In this document: positions 42,289 to 53,270 of the stretch, piece by piece
Numbering within the stretch: the first letter of the stretch is position 1
Layout: each line of letters starts with the position of its first letter
Assembly: GCF_029931775.1 (NCBI RefSeq)
Contig: NC_079312.1
Location: forward strand, 13,461,821-13,525,820
Length of the DNA stretch: 64,000 nt
Reading direction: 5' to 3'
Source of the DNA: Euleptes europaea
Lineage: Eukaryota; Chordata; Lepidosauria; Squamata; Sphaerodactylidae
Notes under the pieces: model-generated
The model's database searches: none
The model's input: only the letters and a program-made list of their open reading frames with translations
What the model was told of the DNA's origin: nothing
Program-made: the position numbers and the translations under genes

Positions 42289-42951
42289 TAGGGTTGCCAA
42301 CCTCCAGGTGGTGTGCTGAAATAAGGTTATGGAAATCCCTGCACAGGGAAATTATTTTTCAGTACACGACCACTAAAGCTGACCACGGAACAAGTGCATC
42401 TTTCAATATTGGCACTGAAGGATCATACTGCCGGATAAGTGGGATTTCCCCCCCTTTTCCCCCCTGGTGTTCCAACTATTACATTATTACAATTCTGGAT
42501 GGATGCTTGTTATATAACTTTGAACATCAGTTAAATGAACTTTGGCTAATGGACACTTATATGTTAGGGTCCATCTTATGCATTCAGTATTGTATGTCTT
42601 ACTGTAATTATTCATCATACGTTGATATGTATAAAGTGTAATAATTCATCATACGTTGATATGTATAAAGTGTAATACAGTTTGATAAAAGAATATTTAG
42701 AGTGAATAGTGGTTGTGTACTTTAAAAAATCCTGTACAGGGATTTCCATAACCTCCAGGTGGTGGCTGGAGATCTCCCGCTATTACAACTGAGCTCCAGG
42801 CAATAGAGATCAGTTCCCCTGGAAAAAATATGGCCGCTTTGGCAACTGGACTCTATGGCATTGAAGTCCCTCCCCTCTCCAAACCCCACCTTTCTCAGGC
42901 TCCACCCCAAAAATCTCCAGGTATTTCCCAAATCAGAGCTGGCAACCCTAC
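42289..42951 (+). mobile_element. hAT-like MITE interrupted by a 436-bp insertion
   Basis: The left terminus TAGGGTTGCCAACC and right terminus GGCAACCCTA belong to one copy, split by the 42314-42749 element. Confidence 0.7.
42314..42749 (+). mobile_element. Related element inserted at the same site of another MITE copy, 15-bp TSD
   Basis: Flanked by AACCTCCAGGTGGTG (42299-42313 and 42750-42764). Inverted arms contain ATGGAAATCCCTG and its complement. The end (GTGTACTTT, then GGGATTTCCAT) resembles that of the 7741-8121 element (GTGTACTTT, then CTGATTTCCA). A 36-bp segment is tandemly doubled near 42605-42678. No coding region was recognised. Confidence 0.6.
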
Positions 42952-43039
42952 GTGTATATTATAATCATTTAGAACTGCCAACCTCCAGGTGAGGCCTGGA
43001 GATCTCACAGCTGACTTACTGTAAAAAAAAAAAATTCCG

Positions 43040-43500
43040 AATATCCAGCCGGTACCATTATTGCGAGTCCTATCCTCTGCTGCCAACAGGAATAGGTCCC
43101 TGCTCTCCTCTAAATGACAGCCCTTCAAATATTTAAAGAGAGCAATCATGTCCCCCCTCAACCTCCTCTTCTCCAGAATAAACATTCCCAAGTCCCTCAG
43201 CATTTCCTCATAGGGCTTGGTCTCCAGGCCCCTGATCATCCTCGTCCCTCTCCTCTGGACCCACTCCATTCTGTCCACATCCTTTTAGAAGTGAGACCTC
43301 CAGAACTGCACACAATGACATCTTGCAATTTGGATGTTAAGCCTCTCTTGATGCACCCCAAGATCGCATTAGTTTTTTTTGTCGCTGCATCACACTGGCT
43401 GCTCATATTCAATTTACGGTCCACCGGTACCCCAAGATCTTGTTCATACACAAGATGTATAAAAATGCTTTGAAAGTGCTCAAAAAAGTCCTGTGCTGAA
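43040..43500 (-). mobile_element. CR1-type LINE, ORF2 C-terminal fragment
   Basis: The minus strand shows [20 protein letters not shown], then LRDLGMFILEKRRLRGDMI and ALFKYLKG, characteristic of the CR1 ORF2 C-terminus, with upstream LGCIKRGL text in another frame. Confidence 0.78.
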
Positions 43501-43749
43501 TAACAAGTTTCACTCTGTCGCAACAGGGAAAGATGCCTCTGGTAGCCATTAAATTTTAAAACAAAATGAAGACTCACGATTTAGAAAAACCCTTCCCAAG
43601 TTCTCAGAGCATTTAGAGGTTCAAACAAGCTGATTTCTGCCTCCGCCCCTTTCCTTTCTCTGACTCTCAGCTGCTCTCAACAGTCTGTCCCTTCTGAAGC
43701 ATGCTCAGTCCTCTTTAGGCCATTTTATGGCCTATTTTCATGCAGTCAA

Positions 43750-44060
43750 TTTGTGAGTGTGTTAAATGCTCTCAAGTCGCTTCTGACCTATGGTGACCCT
43801 ATGAATCAGTGACCACCAAAACGTCCTATCATTTACCGCCTTGCTCGTGTCTTGCAGACTAACATCTGTGGCTTCCTTTATCAAGTCAATCCATCTCATG
43901 TCGGATCTTTCTTGCTGCCTTCAACTTTTCCTAGCATTCTTGTCTTTTCCAGAGACTCTTGTCTTCTCATAATGTGACCAAAGTATGATAACCTTAGTTT
44001 AGTCATTTTAGCTTCTAGGGAGAGTACAGGCTTGATTTGATCTAGCACCCTCCAGTGCAG
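43750..44060 (-). mobile_element. Bov-B/RTE-type LINE, 3' end
   Basis: Inverted and more diverged. Tail (CTCAAGTCGCTTCTGACCTA) at the left, ORF2 C-terminal text at the right, about the same segment as the copy at 36985. Confidence 0.7.
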
Positions 44061-44384
44061 TTTCCCAAACTTTTTGAGTCATGGAGCACTTTTCAGGAGA
44101 GAAATTCATAATGGAGCACTAATTTTCACCTAGCAGCTATATACTAAACCAAACGACAGTAGTATTTTTCTTTCCAGTATCTTCATGGAGCACTAGGAGA
44201 TGTTTCGCAGAGCACCAAGTGCTCTGTGGAGCATAGTTTGGGAACCTCTGCTCTAGTGGTTAATTTACAGAGTCATTTTCCATCCACATTCATAGAGTTC
44301 CCCCCCAGTAGGCAGAAAGCTCTTACCCTTTCTGTCAGTGATCCACTTTTGTGGCTTTCATTATTCACAAAGAGGTCAGCCTGA

Positions 44385-44540
44385 TTATTTATTTACTTTG
44401 CTTACTTTCCCAATGTGGCTTATATCATTCTCTTCTCCTCCCAGTTTTATCCTCACAACAACCCTGTGAGGTAGGTTAGGCTGAGAGTGCATGACTGGCT
44501 CAAGGCCACCGAGCAAGCTTCCATGGCAGAGGGGGGATTA
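44385..44540 (-). mobile_element. CORE-SINE/MIR-like fragment
   Basis: TTATCCTCACAACAACCCTG, GTAGGTTAGGCTGAGAGTG and AGCAAGCTTCCATGGCAGAG. Confidence 0.45.
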
Positions 44541-44854
44541 CAGTTAGAAACACTATTTGCAGTTTTTAGGCTTCAACCTTTTTGGGGAGGGGTTTCCTTC
44601 CCAGCTTGCTTAAAAAGAGAGCACTTGGCGGCAGTTTGGAGATCTAGGACTTTATTGACCAAAAGTATTATTCAGTGTCTGGAAAGCAGGAAATGTAAAA
44701 AGAGAGAGAAAGGCCCTGCCTTCAGGGATACAGTCTAACCTAATAACTAGGCAAACGTTTTAAAACCACCGCAGTTTTATACAATCTACTCTCTTTCATA
44801 ATAGTAGAACAAAGTGTCATCTGCTGAAGCTGGAGGGTGAAGATTCAAAACTGA

Positions 44855-45215
44855 TAAAAGGAAGTATTTCTTCACACAATGCATAGTTAAATTGTGGAAT
44901 TCCCTGCCCCAGGATGTGGTGATGGCTGCCAACTTGGAAGGCTTTAAAAGGGGAGTACATATGTTCATGGAGAGAGGGTTTTCATGGCTACTAGTAAAAA
45001 TGGAGACTAGTCATGATGCATACCTATTCTCTCCAGGATCAGAGGAGCATGCCTAATGTATCAGGCGCTGTGGAACACAGGCAGGAGAATGCTGCTGCAG
45101 TTGTCTTGTTTGTGGGCTTGCTAGAGGCACCTGGTTGGCCGCTGTGTGAACACACTGCTGAACTTGATGGGCCTTGGTCTGATCCAGCATGACCTTTCTT
45201 ATGTTCTTATGTATC
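44855..45215 (+). mobile_element. CR1-type LINE, 3' end
   Basis: GAATTCCCTGCCCCAGGATG through CTTGATGGGCCTTGGTCTGA to the terminal TTCTTATGTTCTTATG, a common CR1 3' end. Confidence 0.7.
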
Positions 45216-45364
45216 CTGCACATCACCAATAATGGAGGGGAATGTGATTTTCCCATCTCTCCAATCCTAAAAGATTTCAACAAAACCAACCCTTTGAAAC
45301 AAAGGCATTGCACATGCCCTGCAGAAACAAAAAATCCTTCTTTTCCTTCCTGTAAGACCCTAAT

Positions 45365-45588
45365 TGCCCTGACCTGGATGGTCCAGGCTAGCCTGATCTC
45401 ATCAGATCTCAGAAGCTAAGCAGGGTCGGCCCTGGTTAGGGGAGACCACCAAGGAATACCAGGGTTGCTGTGCAGAGGAAGGCATTGGCAAACCACCTCT
45501 GTTAGTCTCTTGCATGAAAGCTCCAAAAAGGGGTCGCCATAAGTTGGCTGCGACTTGGCGGCACTTTACACACACACACACGACCCTA
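45365..45588 (+). mobile_element. 5S rRNA-derived SINE
   Basis: A clear copy with 5S head, internal region shortened by a few bases, and CA-repeat end. Confidence 0.8.
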
Positions 45589-45802
45589 ATTACATGATAC
45601 GCTGCTCTGGGGTACATCTCCACATCTACTCTGGGCCCTGCCTAGCACATGTGCTGGAATTTAGATTCTCAAGGAGTGCAGAAGCCCGATTCAGATTGGG
45701 ACTGCAGAGCATGGGGCATAAGCTTTTGTCTCCCCGCCATTTTCCTGATCTGAAACAGTCCTGGGGAACCACCATTTGGCCTTTTGGGGAAACTTACATG
45801 TA

Positions 45803-46010
45803 CACATAAAGCTGCCTTATACTGAATCAGACCCATGGTCCATCAAAGTCAGCATTATCTACTCAGACTGGCAGCAGCTCTCCAGGGTATCAGGCATGGG
45901 TTTTTCACATCACCTACTCACCTAGTCCCTTTAACTGGAGATGCCAGGGATTGAACCTGGGACCTTCTGCATGCCAAGCAGATGCTCTACCACTGAGCCA
46001 CAGCCCCTCC
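45803..46010 (-). mobile_element. tRNA-derived SINE, type 1
   Basis: A full copy, directly abutting a type-2 SINE on its right. Confidence 0.8.
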
Positions 46011-46011
46011 A

Positions 46012-46318
46012 GTGTGGTTTAGTGGTTAAGAGCAATGGTTTGGAGTGGTGGACTCTGATCTGGAGAACCGGGTTTGATTCCTCACTCTTCCACATGAGCT
46101 GCGGAGGCTTATCTGGTGAACTGGATTTGTTTCCCCGCTCCTACACACAACGCCAGCTGGGTGACCTTGGGCTAGTCACAGCTCTGATAGAGCTCTCATC
46201 CCCACCTACCTCACAGGGTGTCTGTTGTGGGGATGGGAAGCGAAGGTGATTGTAAGCCAGTTTGATTCTGCCTTAAGTGGTAGAGAAAGTTGGCATATAA
46301 AAACCAACTCTTCTTCTG
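46012..46318 (+). mobile_element. tRNA-derived SINE, type 2
   Basis: AGTGTGGTTTAGTGGTTAAG to AACCAACTCTTCTTCT. Confidence 0.78.
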
Positions 46319-46987
46319 CTCCTCCCCATCTATACCTATCTATACCTATAGTGCATCTATACCTGTGGAGCCCCAGTAGCAGCTCCCAGAGCCATTTCAT
46401 GTGGGGAAAACAGCTTGGGTGGGAAAGATGAAGCCCCCTTCTCCCCACACGCTGCCTTCTCAGTCTGAATCCAGCCTCCATGAACCTGGGAATGACATTA
46501 CAAGCATGAAACGCCCACCACATAGCAGCTGACAGAGCTTGTATATTTTATGCCATTAAAAGGTATCGGTATTGGCTGGACAGAATTCCAAGGCAGATTC
46601 AGCGACCGTCCAAGGAACAGTGTATCATATAGCTATGCCCTAAGGCAGAGGCAATCCACTCACTTCCAGGTTGGATGGCAATCTTGCATGGTCTAACTCT
46701 TTTTTTCTAGCAAGAGCGAACCTTTGGATTCTCTTAAGGAACCGGCGAGCCTGAGTTTACCTAACATTTTCCTTAAATGCTTAAGGTGCACATTGCTAGA
46801 CCATTTCTGAGGCCCAGTCTAATTTTCAAATTGGCAAGTGGTTTTGAACAGAAAGAAAATGAAGTAACATCTTCATGCGGAACTCACCACCACCAGATGT
46901 GGATGTGGTAACAGTGGGGTTCCTTAGATGGTCTTTAAAAGAAAGGTTTGAACAGATTCCTGGCTGAAGGAGGCCTATCTTAGTCAT

Positions 46988-47293
46988 GATGACTAAGAAG
47001 AAGAAGAAGAGTTGGTTTTTATATGCCGACTTTCTCTACCACTTAAGGGAGACTCAAACTGGCTTACAATCACCTTTCCCACAACAGACACCCTTGTGAG
47101 CTAGGTGAGGCTGAGAGAGTGTGACTAGCCCAGGGTCACCCAGCTGGCTTCATGTGTAAGAGTGGGGAAACAAATCCAGTTCACCAGATTAGCGTCCACT
47201 GCTCATGTGGAGGAGTGGGGAATCAAACCCAGTTCTCCATAGAGTCCACCGCCCCAAACCACCGCTCTTAACCACTACACCACGCTGGCTCTT
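46988..47293 (-). mobile_element. tRNA-derived SINE, type 2
   Basis: A full copy ending CTACACCACGCTGGCTC. Confidence 0.78.
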
Positions 47294-47367
47294 AGTCATG
47301 ATGGGAGCTTCGTGTACATATGGCAGGCACTAGAATTAAATTCCACAGTTTAATCACTTGTTAAGGC

Positions 47368-47532
47368 TAGCCCGGTCTCATCAGATCTTAGAAGTTAATC
47401 CGGGTCGGCCCTGGTTAGATGGGAGGCTGCCAGGGTCAAGACCCAGAGGCAGGCAATGGCAAATCACCTCTGAATGTCTCTGGGCTTGAAAACCCCCATA
47501 AGTCAGCTGCGACTTGAGGGCACTTTACAGAC
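47368..47532 (+). mobile_element. 5S rRNA-derived SINE, shortened
   Basis: The head GTCTCATCAGATCTTAGAAG and tail CCCCATAAGTCAGCTGCGAC, with internal deletions. Confidence 0.7.
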
Positions 47533-47614
47533 AAACATAGCCCATCAGCTCCATTGGGTGCTGAGTTCCAGTATTAGGGGAGCAAAAGGTTCTCCCTGTC
47601 TACTTTATCTGATG

Positions 47615-48045
47615 GTGGGAAATGCTGTCAAATCACAGCCAACTTGTGGCAACTCCTTATGGTAAGAGTTGCCAACCTCCATGTGGTGGCTGGAGTTCTC
47701 CTGCTATTACAATTGATCTCCAGGCGACAGAGACCAGTTCCCCTGGAGAAAATGGCCACTTTGGCAATTGGGCTCTTATGGCATTGAAGTCCCCTCCCCA
47801 AACCCTGCCCTCCTCAGGCTCCACCCCCAAAATGTCCAAGTATTTCCCAATCCAGAGCTGGCAACCTTACTTATGGGGTTTTCAAGGCAAGACACAAACA
47901 GATGGCTTGCCATTGCCTGCCTTCGCACACCAACCCTCAACTTCCTTCTTGGTTGTCTCCCATCCTATACAAACCTGGCTTGACCCTGTTTAGCTCCCAA
48001 GATCTGATGAGATTGGGCTAGCCTAGGGCCATCTAGATCAGAGCC
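47615..48045 (-). mobile_element. 5S rRNA-derived SINE interrupted by a MITE
   Basis: Tail text at about 47620-47666 and head text at about 47870-48045 are parts of one inverted copy, split by the MITE at 47667-47869. Confidence 0.7.
47667..47869 (+). mobile_element. hAT-like MITE nested in a 5S-SINE
   Basis: Termini TAAGAGTTGCC and GGCAACCTTA. The flanks share CTTATGG, so at least a 7-bp duplication, and the host 5S-SINE resumes exactly on the other side. This fixes the element ends and the relative age. Confidence 0.75.
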
Positions 48046-48099
48046 AAGTTTCTCTGCTCCCTTTATAATTTTACAAAGGACTTTTGCTGGGTGTTTGGC

Positions 48100-48285
48100 T
48101 TTTGCCAAAGGGTTCCTCTGTTAATTTTTTTCTGGGCTGTTTAATCATAGACAGTTGCATTTAATTGGCAGGTGGTATTGATCTGTGGTTTTTATTTGAT
48201 TGCTTGTACATTAATTTAAAAAAATGTTTTAACTGTTTTATGTTGTAAGCTGCCTTTACCTTGCTGGAAAAAAAAACAAGAAAAA
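48100..48285 (+). mobile_element. L2-like LINE, 3' tail (weak)
   Basis: TTAACTGTTTTATGTTGTAAGC and a degenerate end resemble the same tail type. Confidence 0.35.
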
Positions 48286-48457
48286 CCTGTCTTGCCAGTG
48301 TGAACGTTACCAAGTTTTTAATCAACTAACCTGCATCCAACAAAATCAGGGACATACATCCATAAAGCATGATGCAGGGGCCCCCTTCTGCAGGGTGAAG
48401 GGCCAATGGGTAACTCAGATCCAAACAACCCATTCTCAAAAGCCACAGCTAAGAACA

Positions 48458-48690
48458 GAAGAAGAAGAGTTGCTTTCTATACCTCGCTTTTCTCTACTGT
48501 AAGTTGTCTCAAAGCAGCTTACAATCGCCTTCCCTTTCTCTTCCCACAACAGGCACCTTATGAGGCAGGTAGGGCTGAGTTCAGAGAGAGAATGTGATTG
48601 GCCCAAGGTCACCCAGAAGGTTTTGTGCGGAGGAGTGCACAAACCTGGTTCTCCAGATTAGAGTCCACCCTCTTAATCACTAAATCATGC
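48458..48690 (-). mobile_element. tRNA-derived SINE, type 2
   Basis: A diverged copy with GAAGAAGAGTTGCTTTCTAT at the left and an eroded head at the right. Confidence 0.7.
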
Positions 48691-48724
48691 TGAACCTTGG
48701 AGTGCATTTGGTCTACAGTGCCAT

Positions 48725-48890
48725 TCTAAGTGGACAGTTTCAGAGGGTAGTGATGTTGGTTTGCAGTAGAACAGCTAGATTCCTCAGATATGAATCTGAT
48801 GAAGGGAGCTTTGGTTCTCAAAACCTCACCCCACCCACCAAATCTTGTCAGTCTCTAAGGTGCTATTGGACTCGAATCTAGCTATTTTTA
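48725..48890 (+). repeat. Unclassified interspersed repeat, same family as 82-262
   Basis: CAGTAGAACAGCTAGATTCC and GTCTCTAAGGTGCTATTGGA. Confidence 0.45.
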
Positions 48891-48896
48891 ATGGAG

Positions 48897-49198
48897 TAAC
48901 CCCTGGTGCAGAGTGGTAAGCTGCAGTACTGCAGTCCAAGCTCGGCTCACAACCTGAGTTCGATCCCAAAGGAAGTCGGTTTCAGGTAGCCGGCTCAAGG
49001 TTGACGCAGCCTTCCATCCTTCTGAGATTGGTAAAATGAGCACCCAGCTTGCTGGCAGTAAAGTGTAGATGACTGGGGAAGGTACTGGCAAACCACCCCA
49101 TAAAACAAAGTCTGCCTAGTAAAAGTCGGGATGTGACATCATCCCATGGGTCAGGAATGACCCTGTGTTTGCACAGGGGACTGACTACCTTTACCTTT
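48897..49198 (+). mobile_element. tRNA-derived SINE, type 3 (squamate SINE2-like)
   Basis: CCTGGTGCAGAGTGGTAAGC and GAGTTCGATCC give boxes A and B. The body has GGCTCAAGGTTGACGCAGCC and the end is ACTGACTACCTTTACC. Confidence 0.7.
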
Positions 49199-49432
49199 TC
49201 CCCCTTCTAAGTCCACTGACATCAGTGAGCTTCAAATGGTGTGACTCTCTTTCTTAGGACAGCACGCCTAAGTGAGTCAAAGACGCTTAGGCTTCAGATA
49301 GCTTTGTTTGACTAAAGCAAATAAATAAATTCTGGCCAGTGTGAAAATTACACTGCTTTCGCCACCCCTTGGATTCTCTGATGAGTCACAAAGATGAAAA
49401 TGGCTGGCTTATTTCTCCCCCGTGAAGAACCC

Positions 49433-50136
49433 TTAACTCCCACAGTCGAAGCTCTGCTGGTGTCCTGTGTGGGTTCTCTGATGTTTTACCAGTGTGTCTT
49501 TGCGGCTAAAGCTCCTCCCACACTCTGGACACCTGTAGGGTTTCTCCCCCGTATGAACTTTCTGATGTCGCTCCAGATGAATGCTCTGGTTGAAGGATTT
49601 TGCACAGTAAGAGCATCCATAAGGCCTCTCCCCAGTATGAATTCTCTGATGGGACTTGAACGATCCACTAGAACGCAAGCTTTTCCCGCAATCGGGGCAC
49701 TCGTAAGTCTTCTTCCTGGCGTGTCGACGCTGGTGCCTAATCAAGTGTTCTCTCTGCAGGAAGCTTCTCCTCCCATGGGGGAATTCATAGTGCTTCTCTC
49801 CTGTAAGGATTCTCTGATGTTTATGGAGGCTTGGGTGGAAGTCTCCCCCACGCATGGGACACTGGTGGAAGTTCTCTCCAGCTGGCATTGTATCATGATG
49901 ATCTGCAACAGCAGTATCTTCTCCCATGCTTGGAGATCCTTCAGGGCTTGTAGACACTGCAGTTTCAATCTTGGCAGCTGTATACTGCCTTTGAGATTTG
50001 CATGCCTGCTCGTGAATCTCGGCAGCCGCCGACATGTTCCTTGGGGTTAAATGTAGCACAGTCCTGTGCATTTCCTCAGCTTCTCTTCTTCCTTGGCAGG
50101 CCTTCTCCACCTGGGCCTTAATCCCCTTTCTGCCAC
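49433..50136 (-). CDS. Locus B: zinc-finger terminal exon F (3 good fingers)
   Basis: A terminal exon with acceptor TTTGCAG|GTG at 50136 and phase 1. Joined to the shared SCAN-KRAB exons it predicts 594 residues. The leader (RKGIKAQVEKACQG, AAEIHEQACKS) is homologous to the leaders of the other zinc-finger exons. Five finger positions are present. The first lacks its second Cys and last His. The second (REHLI) has lost both Cys. Fingers three to five (SSGSF, SIHLE, RKDTL) are canonical with TGEKP or TGERP linkers. The protein ends HTGHQQSFDCGS. It lies 1.5 kb beyond exon G with no KRAB or SCAN exon between, so it could be used only as an alternative last exon or is a stranded copy. Decay of two fingers suggests relaxed constraint. 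Confidence 0.75.
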
Positions 50137-50714
50137 CTGCAAAGACAGAGAGAAGAGTCTTGTAAATGCTCTAGTCACCCCTGCTCAAGACCACAGCCAA
50201 GTCCTTCTTGCTGGCTCCTATCTCTATTCACAACACCCCTCTCTCTGTATCACGGACTGGCAGTGTATCTTTGGGGCTAAACTTTAAAGAACAAAATTCT
50301 GCTGCAATGGTATTCCTATCCTGTGTCAAGGAATACTGAATGGTTGCCACCTGTCCTATTGCACAAGGGTGAACATTTTATACTGGTTTTCAGTTACAGA
50401 TGCCGCAACTGATAAATCATAGACACTTGCTGATTCGAGGCACCCAATGTCAGACCTGCTGCATTTTCACTTAAGAGTTCTACCTGACACCACAGTTTCC
50501 CTGTTGGAAGAGCAACACAGACAGTCCCAAGGAGAAGTCCCCTGCTAAATCACATCAAAGGTCCGTCTAATTCACCACCCTCTTCCACAGCAGCCAATCA
50601 AATGCTTCCAGGAAGCCCACAAAAGCAGGGAATGAAAGTTAACTCTCTGTATTTGTGTCCCCTAGACTCTCGCATCCAGAGGGGCACTGCCTTTGAGAAT
50701 GGAGCTTCTGCTTA

Positions 50715-50945
50715 GCTGTCATGGCTAATCACTGTTGATGCCCCATCAACGGCTACTAGCTGCGGTGATTAAATGGAGCCTCCACATTCAGAGGACACCC
50801 ATCTCTGAACGCCCATGATAGGAAGTAACATCAAGAGGAAGGTCTTGGATTTTTGCTGTCCCTCAAAGGAAACTGGTTGAGAGATAAGATACTGGACTAG
50901 TTGGGCCACTGGTCTGTCCCAATCAGGTTTGCTGCAAACTATGCA
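50715..50945 (+). mobile_element. CR1-like 3' fragment
   Basis: ATGGAGCCTCCACATTCAGA through TAAGATACTGGACTAGTTGG and a weak TCTGTCCCAATCAGG end. Confidence 0.5.
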
Positions 50946-51632
50946 AAACTGAATCATTCAAGAGGATTTTTCTGTGCTGACTTACACTGTACTAAATTAT
51001 TCATAAAGTCACTTGGAAAAACTATTAAGGACTGTGGTCTATACTACTGAGTATAGCCTGCTGAAACAAGGATCCTACTGTGTAATTTTTGCATCATTTA
51101 ATGTGTCATGTTAATACTTATGCTTTGCTTCATTCCTGTTTTTAGATTTCTGGTTGGTTCTACAACCCTAAACCTACTGTATTGTTTATTGAATGTCCTA
51201 CCCTGTCGATTATATTGACTCGCTAGATGTATACTGCCTTGAGTCCAAGTAAGAAAGGTGGGCTATAAATAACATAAGTAAATAAAATAAATATCCTCTA
51301 GACCTCCCCTCCATGAATGTAAAGTCCAAATGGCCACAACCATAGTCGGTGGCAGTGAATTCCATAAATTATCAAATGAGCACAAAAAAGACTTTTTAAA
51401 ACCTGTGCTGAATCCAACTTTAATTGGTTATACATGGAGCTTTAGTGTTATGTCAAACTGAGAAAACATATAACCTCTACTATGTCCCCCCACCAAATAA
51501 AGTTTTTTTCTTAGTTAAAAAGAGCTTCTCAAAGTGGTCTCCCAGGGAAAGTAGTCACCACTTTGGAAGTAAAAACAGTTCACGGCCCTACATGGATAAG
51601 CAGAGGATTAATGGCTGCTACTCTTTCCCATG

Positions 51633-52513
51633 CTAAGGGTACTCTTGAGGTCTCCGTTGCTGGTGGGTCTCCCAATGTTGGACCAGGGTGAAATTCCAAG
51701 TGAAATTCCTCCCACACTCGACACATCTGATGGGCTTCTCTCCAGTGTGGGTGGTCTCATGGCTCATTAAATAGTCTTTCTTCTTGAAGCATTTCCCACA
51801 CTGAAGACCCTCAAAAGGTCTCTCTTCTGTATGGATTGTCTTATGCCTTGTTAACTTTTTTTTATACAGGAAGGTTTTCCCACACTTGGGACATTCGTGG
51901 TGCTTCTCTCCAGTGTGGTGTTTCTGGTGGTTCAGCAAATTTTGCCTGTATTGGAAACTTTTCCCGCACTCGGGACATTCGCAGGGACTTCCTTTGGTGC
52001 GAATTCCTTGGTGACTCTCGAACGACTTTCTGGAAGGGATGCTTTCCTTGCAGTTGGGACATTCATCCGACATCTCACCTTGACTCCGATGTCTGGTCAA
52101 ATTATCCTCCTTCACGCACTCATAGAGTCTGAATTGATTCTTGCCTGTAAGAGTTGCCCCAGGTTCCTCAAGGAAACGTTTTTGTTGGAGGGTTGTCTCT
52201 GAGATTGGCCATTCGTAGGGGTTCCCACCAGCACGCATCCAAAAATGTCTGTGTTTGTATTTTCTCCCATACTTAGAGAACAAGGGCTTCCCTCCCTCTG
52301 CATCTACTGTATAAGTTTGGCTAGCAGAAAGACCTTCTGAACACTCTGTGTGTTCCTTCTTGGCTTGCAGCCTAGGGGACTCACGTTTCTGCTTGTGGAT
52401 TTCAGAGGTCCCAGGAATGTCCACTGGGCTTGCTTCTGTTGATGACTCCCTTGTTTCACTTGGACCAGTTTCATCCTCCTCTGAGTCCTCCTCCTTGATC
52501 CTCTTCACATCAC
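51633..52513 (-). CDS. Locus B: zinc-finger terminal exon G (5 fingers, 3 canonical)
   Basis: A terminal exon from acceptor CTTTCAG|GTG at 52513 to a stop at 51633. Apparent start codons upstream of the acceptor are intronic. Joined to the five upstream exons it gives a predicted 653-residue protein. A charged leader (EEDSEEDETGPSE, EIHKQKRES) is followed by a KYGRKY segment shared with other exons of the family. Then come five C2H2 units. Finger 1 (SRKSF) has Arg in place of the last His. Fingers 2, 3 and 5 (RQNLL, KKKLT, WNFTL) are complete. Finger 4 (KKDYL) has Gly in place of the first Cys. Expected role: sequence-specific DNA binding in the nucleus, with SCAN-KRAB supplied by the upstream exons. 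A minus-strand AATAAA lies at 51185-51190. Confidence 0.82.
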
Positions 52514-52570
52514 CTGAAAGAGACAGAAAGAGAAACTGGTCCACCTTTTGCTTCGAGACCTCGAAGGGAG

Positions 52571-53016
52571 GGGAGGGGCCATGGCTCAGTGGTAGAGCAT
52601 CTGGTCGGCGTACAGAAGGTGCCTAGGTCAATCCCCGGCATCTCCAGTTAAAAGTATCAGGCAGTAGGTGATGTGAAAAACCTCTACCTGAGAGCCTGGA
52701 GAGCCACTGCCAGCCTGAGTAGACAACAAGAAGAAGAAGGGTTGGTTTTTATACCGTGATTTTCTCTACCTTTTAAGGAGGAGACTCAAACTGGATTACA
52801 ACTGCCTTCCCTTCATCTCCCGCAACAGGCACCTTGTGAGGTAGGTGGGACTGAGAGAGTTCGGAGAGAATGGTGACTAGCCTCATGTGGAGGAGGGGGG
52901 AAACCAATCCGGTTCTCCAAATTAGAGTCCGCTGCTGTTAACCACTACACCATGCTGGCTCTGACCTTGATAGACCAAGTGTCTGATTCAGTAGAAGGCA
53001 GCTTCATGTGTTCATG
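52571..53016 (+). mobile_element. tRNA-derived SINE type 1 interrupted by type 2
   Basis: The head at 52571-52726 (GGCCATGGCTCAGTGGTAGA) and the end at 52963-53016 (CTGATTCAGTAGAAGGCAGC) are one copy. A minus-strand type-2 SINE fills 52727-52962. Confidence 0.78.
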
Positions 53017-53079
53017 TGTGATCTCCTCCTTTCTAACCTTCCTGCCCAGCTGACTCTGGATCTTTCTGCTCAACTACTC

Positions 53080-53270
53080 TTTATTTACTTCATTTATGCC
53101 CTGCCTTTCTCCCCAGTAGGGACCCAAAGCAGCTTACACTGTTGTTATCTCCTTCATTTTATCTTCACAATAACCAGTTAGGCCAAGAGTATGTGACTAG
53201 CCCAAGGTCATTCAGCAAGCTTCCATGTGGGGATTCAAACCTGGGTCTCTCAGATCATGGGACGTAACAC
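53080..53270 (-). mobile_element. CORE-SINE/MIR-like fragment
   Basis: TGCCCTGCCTTTCTCCCCAG, GACTAGCCCAAGGTCATTCA and ATTCAAACCTGGGTCTC. Confidence 0.5.

Noticed and set aside
49394-50050. 218-residue plus-strand frame
   Set aside because: Antisense shadow of zinc-finger exon F.
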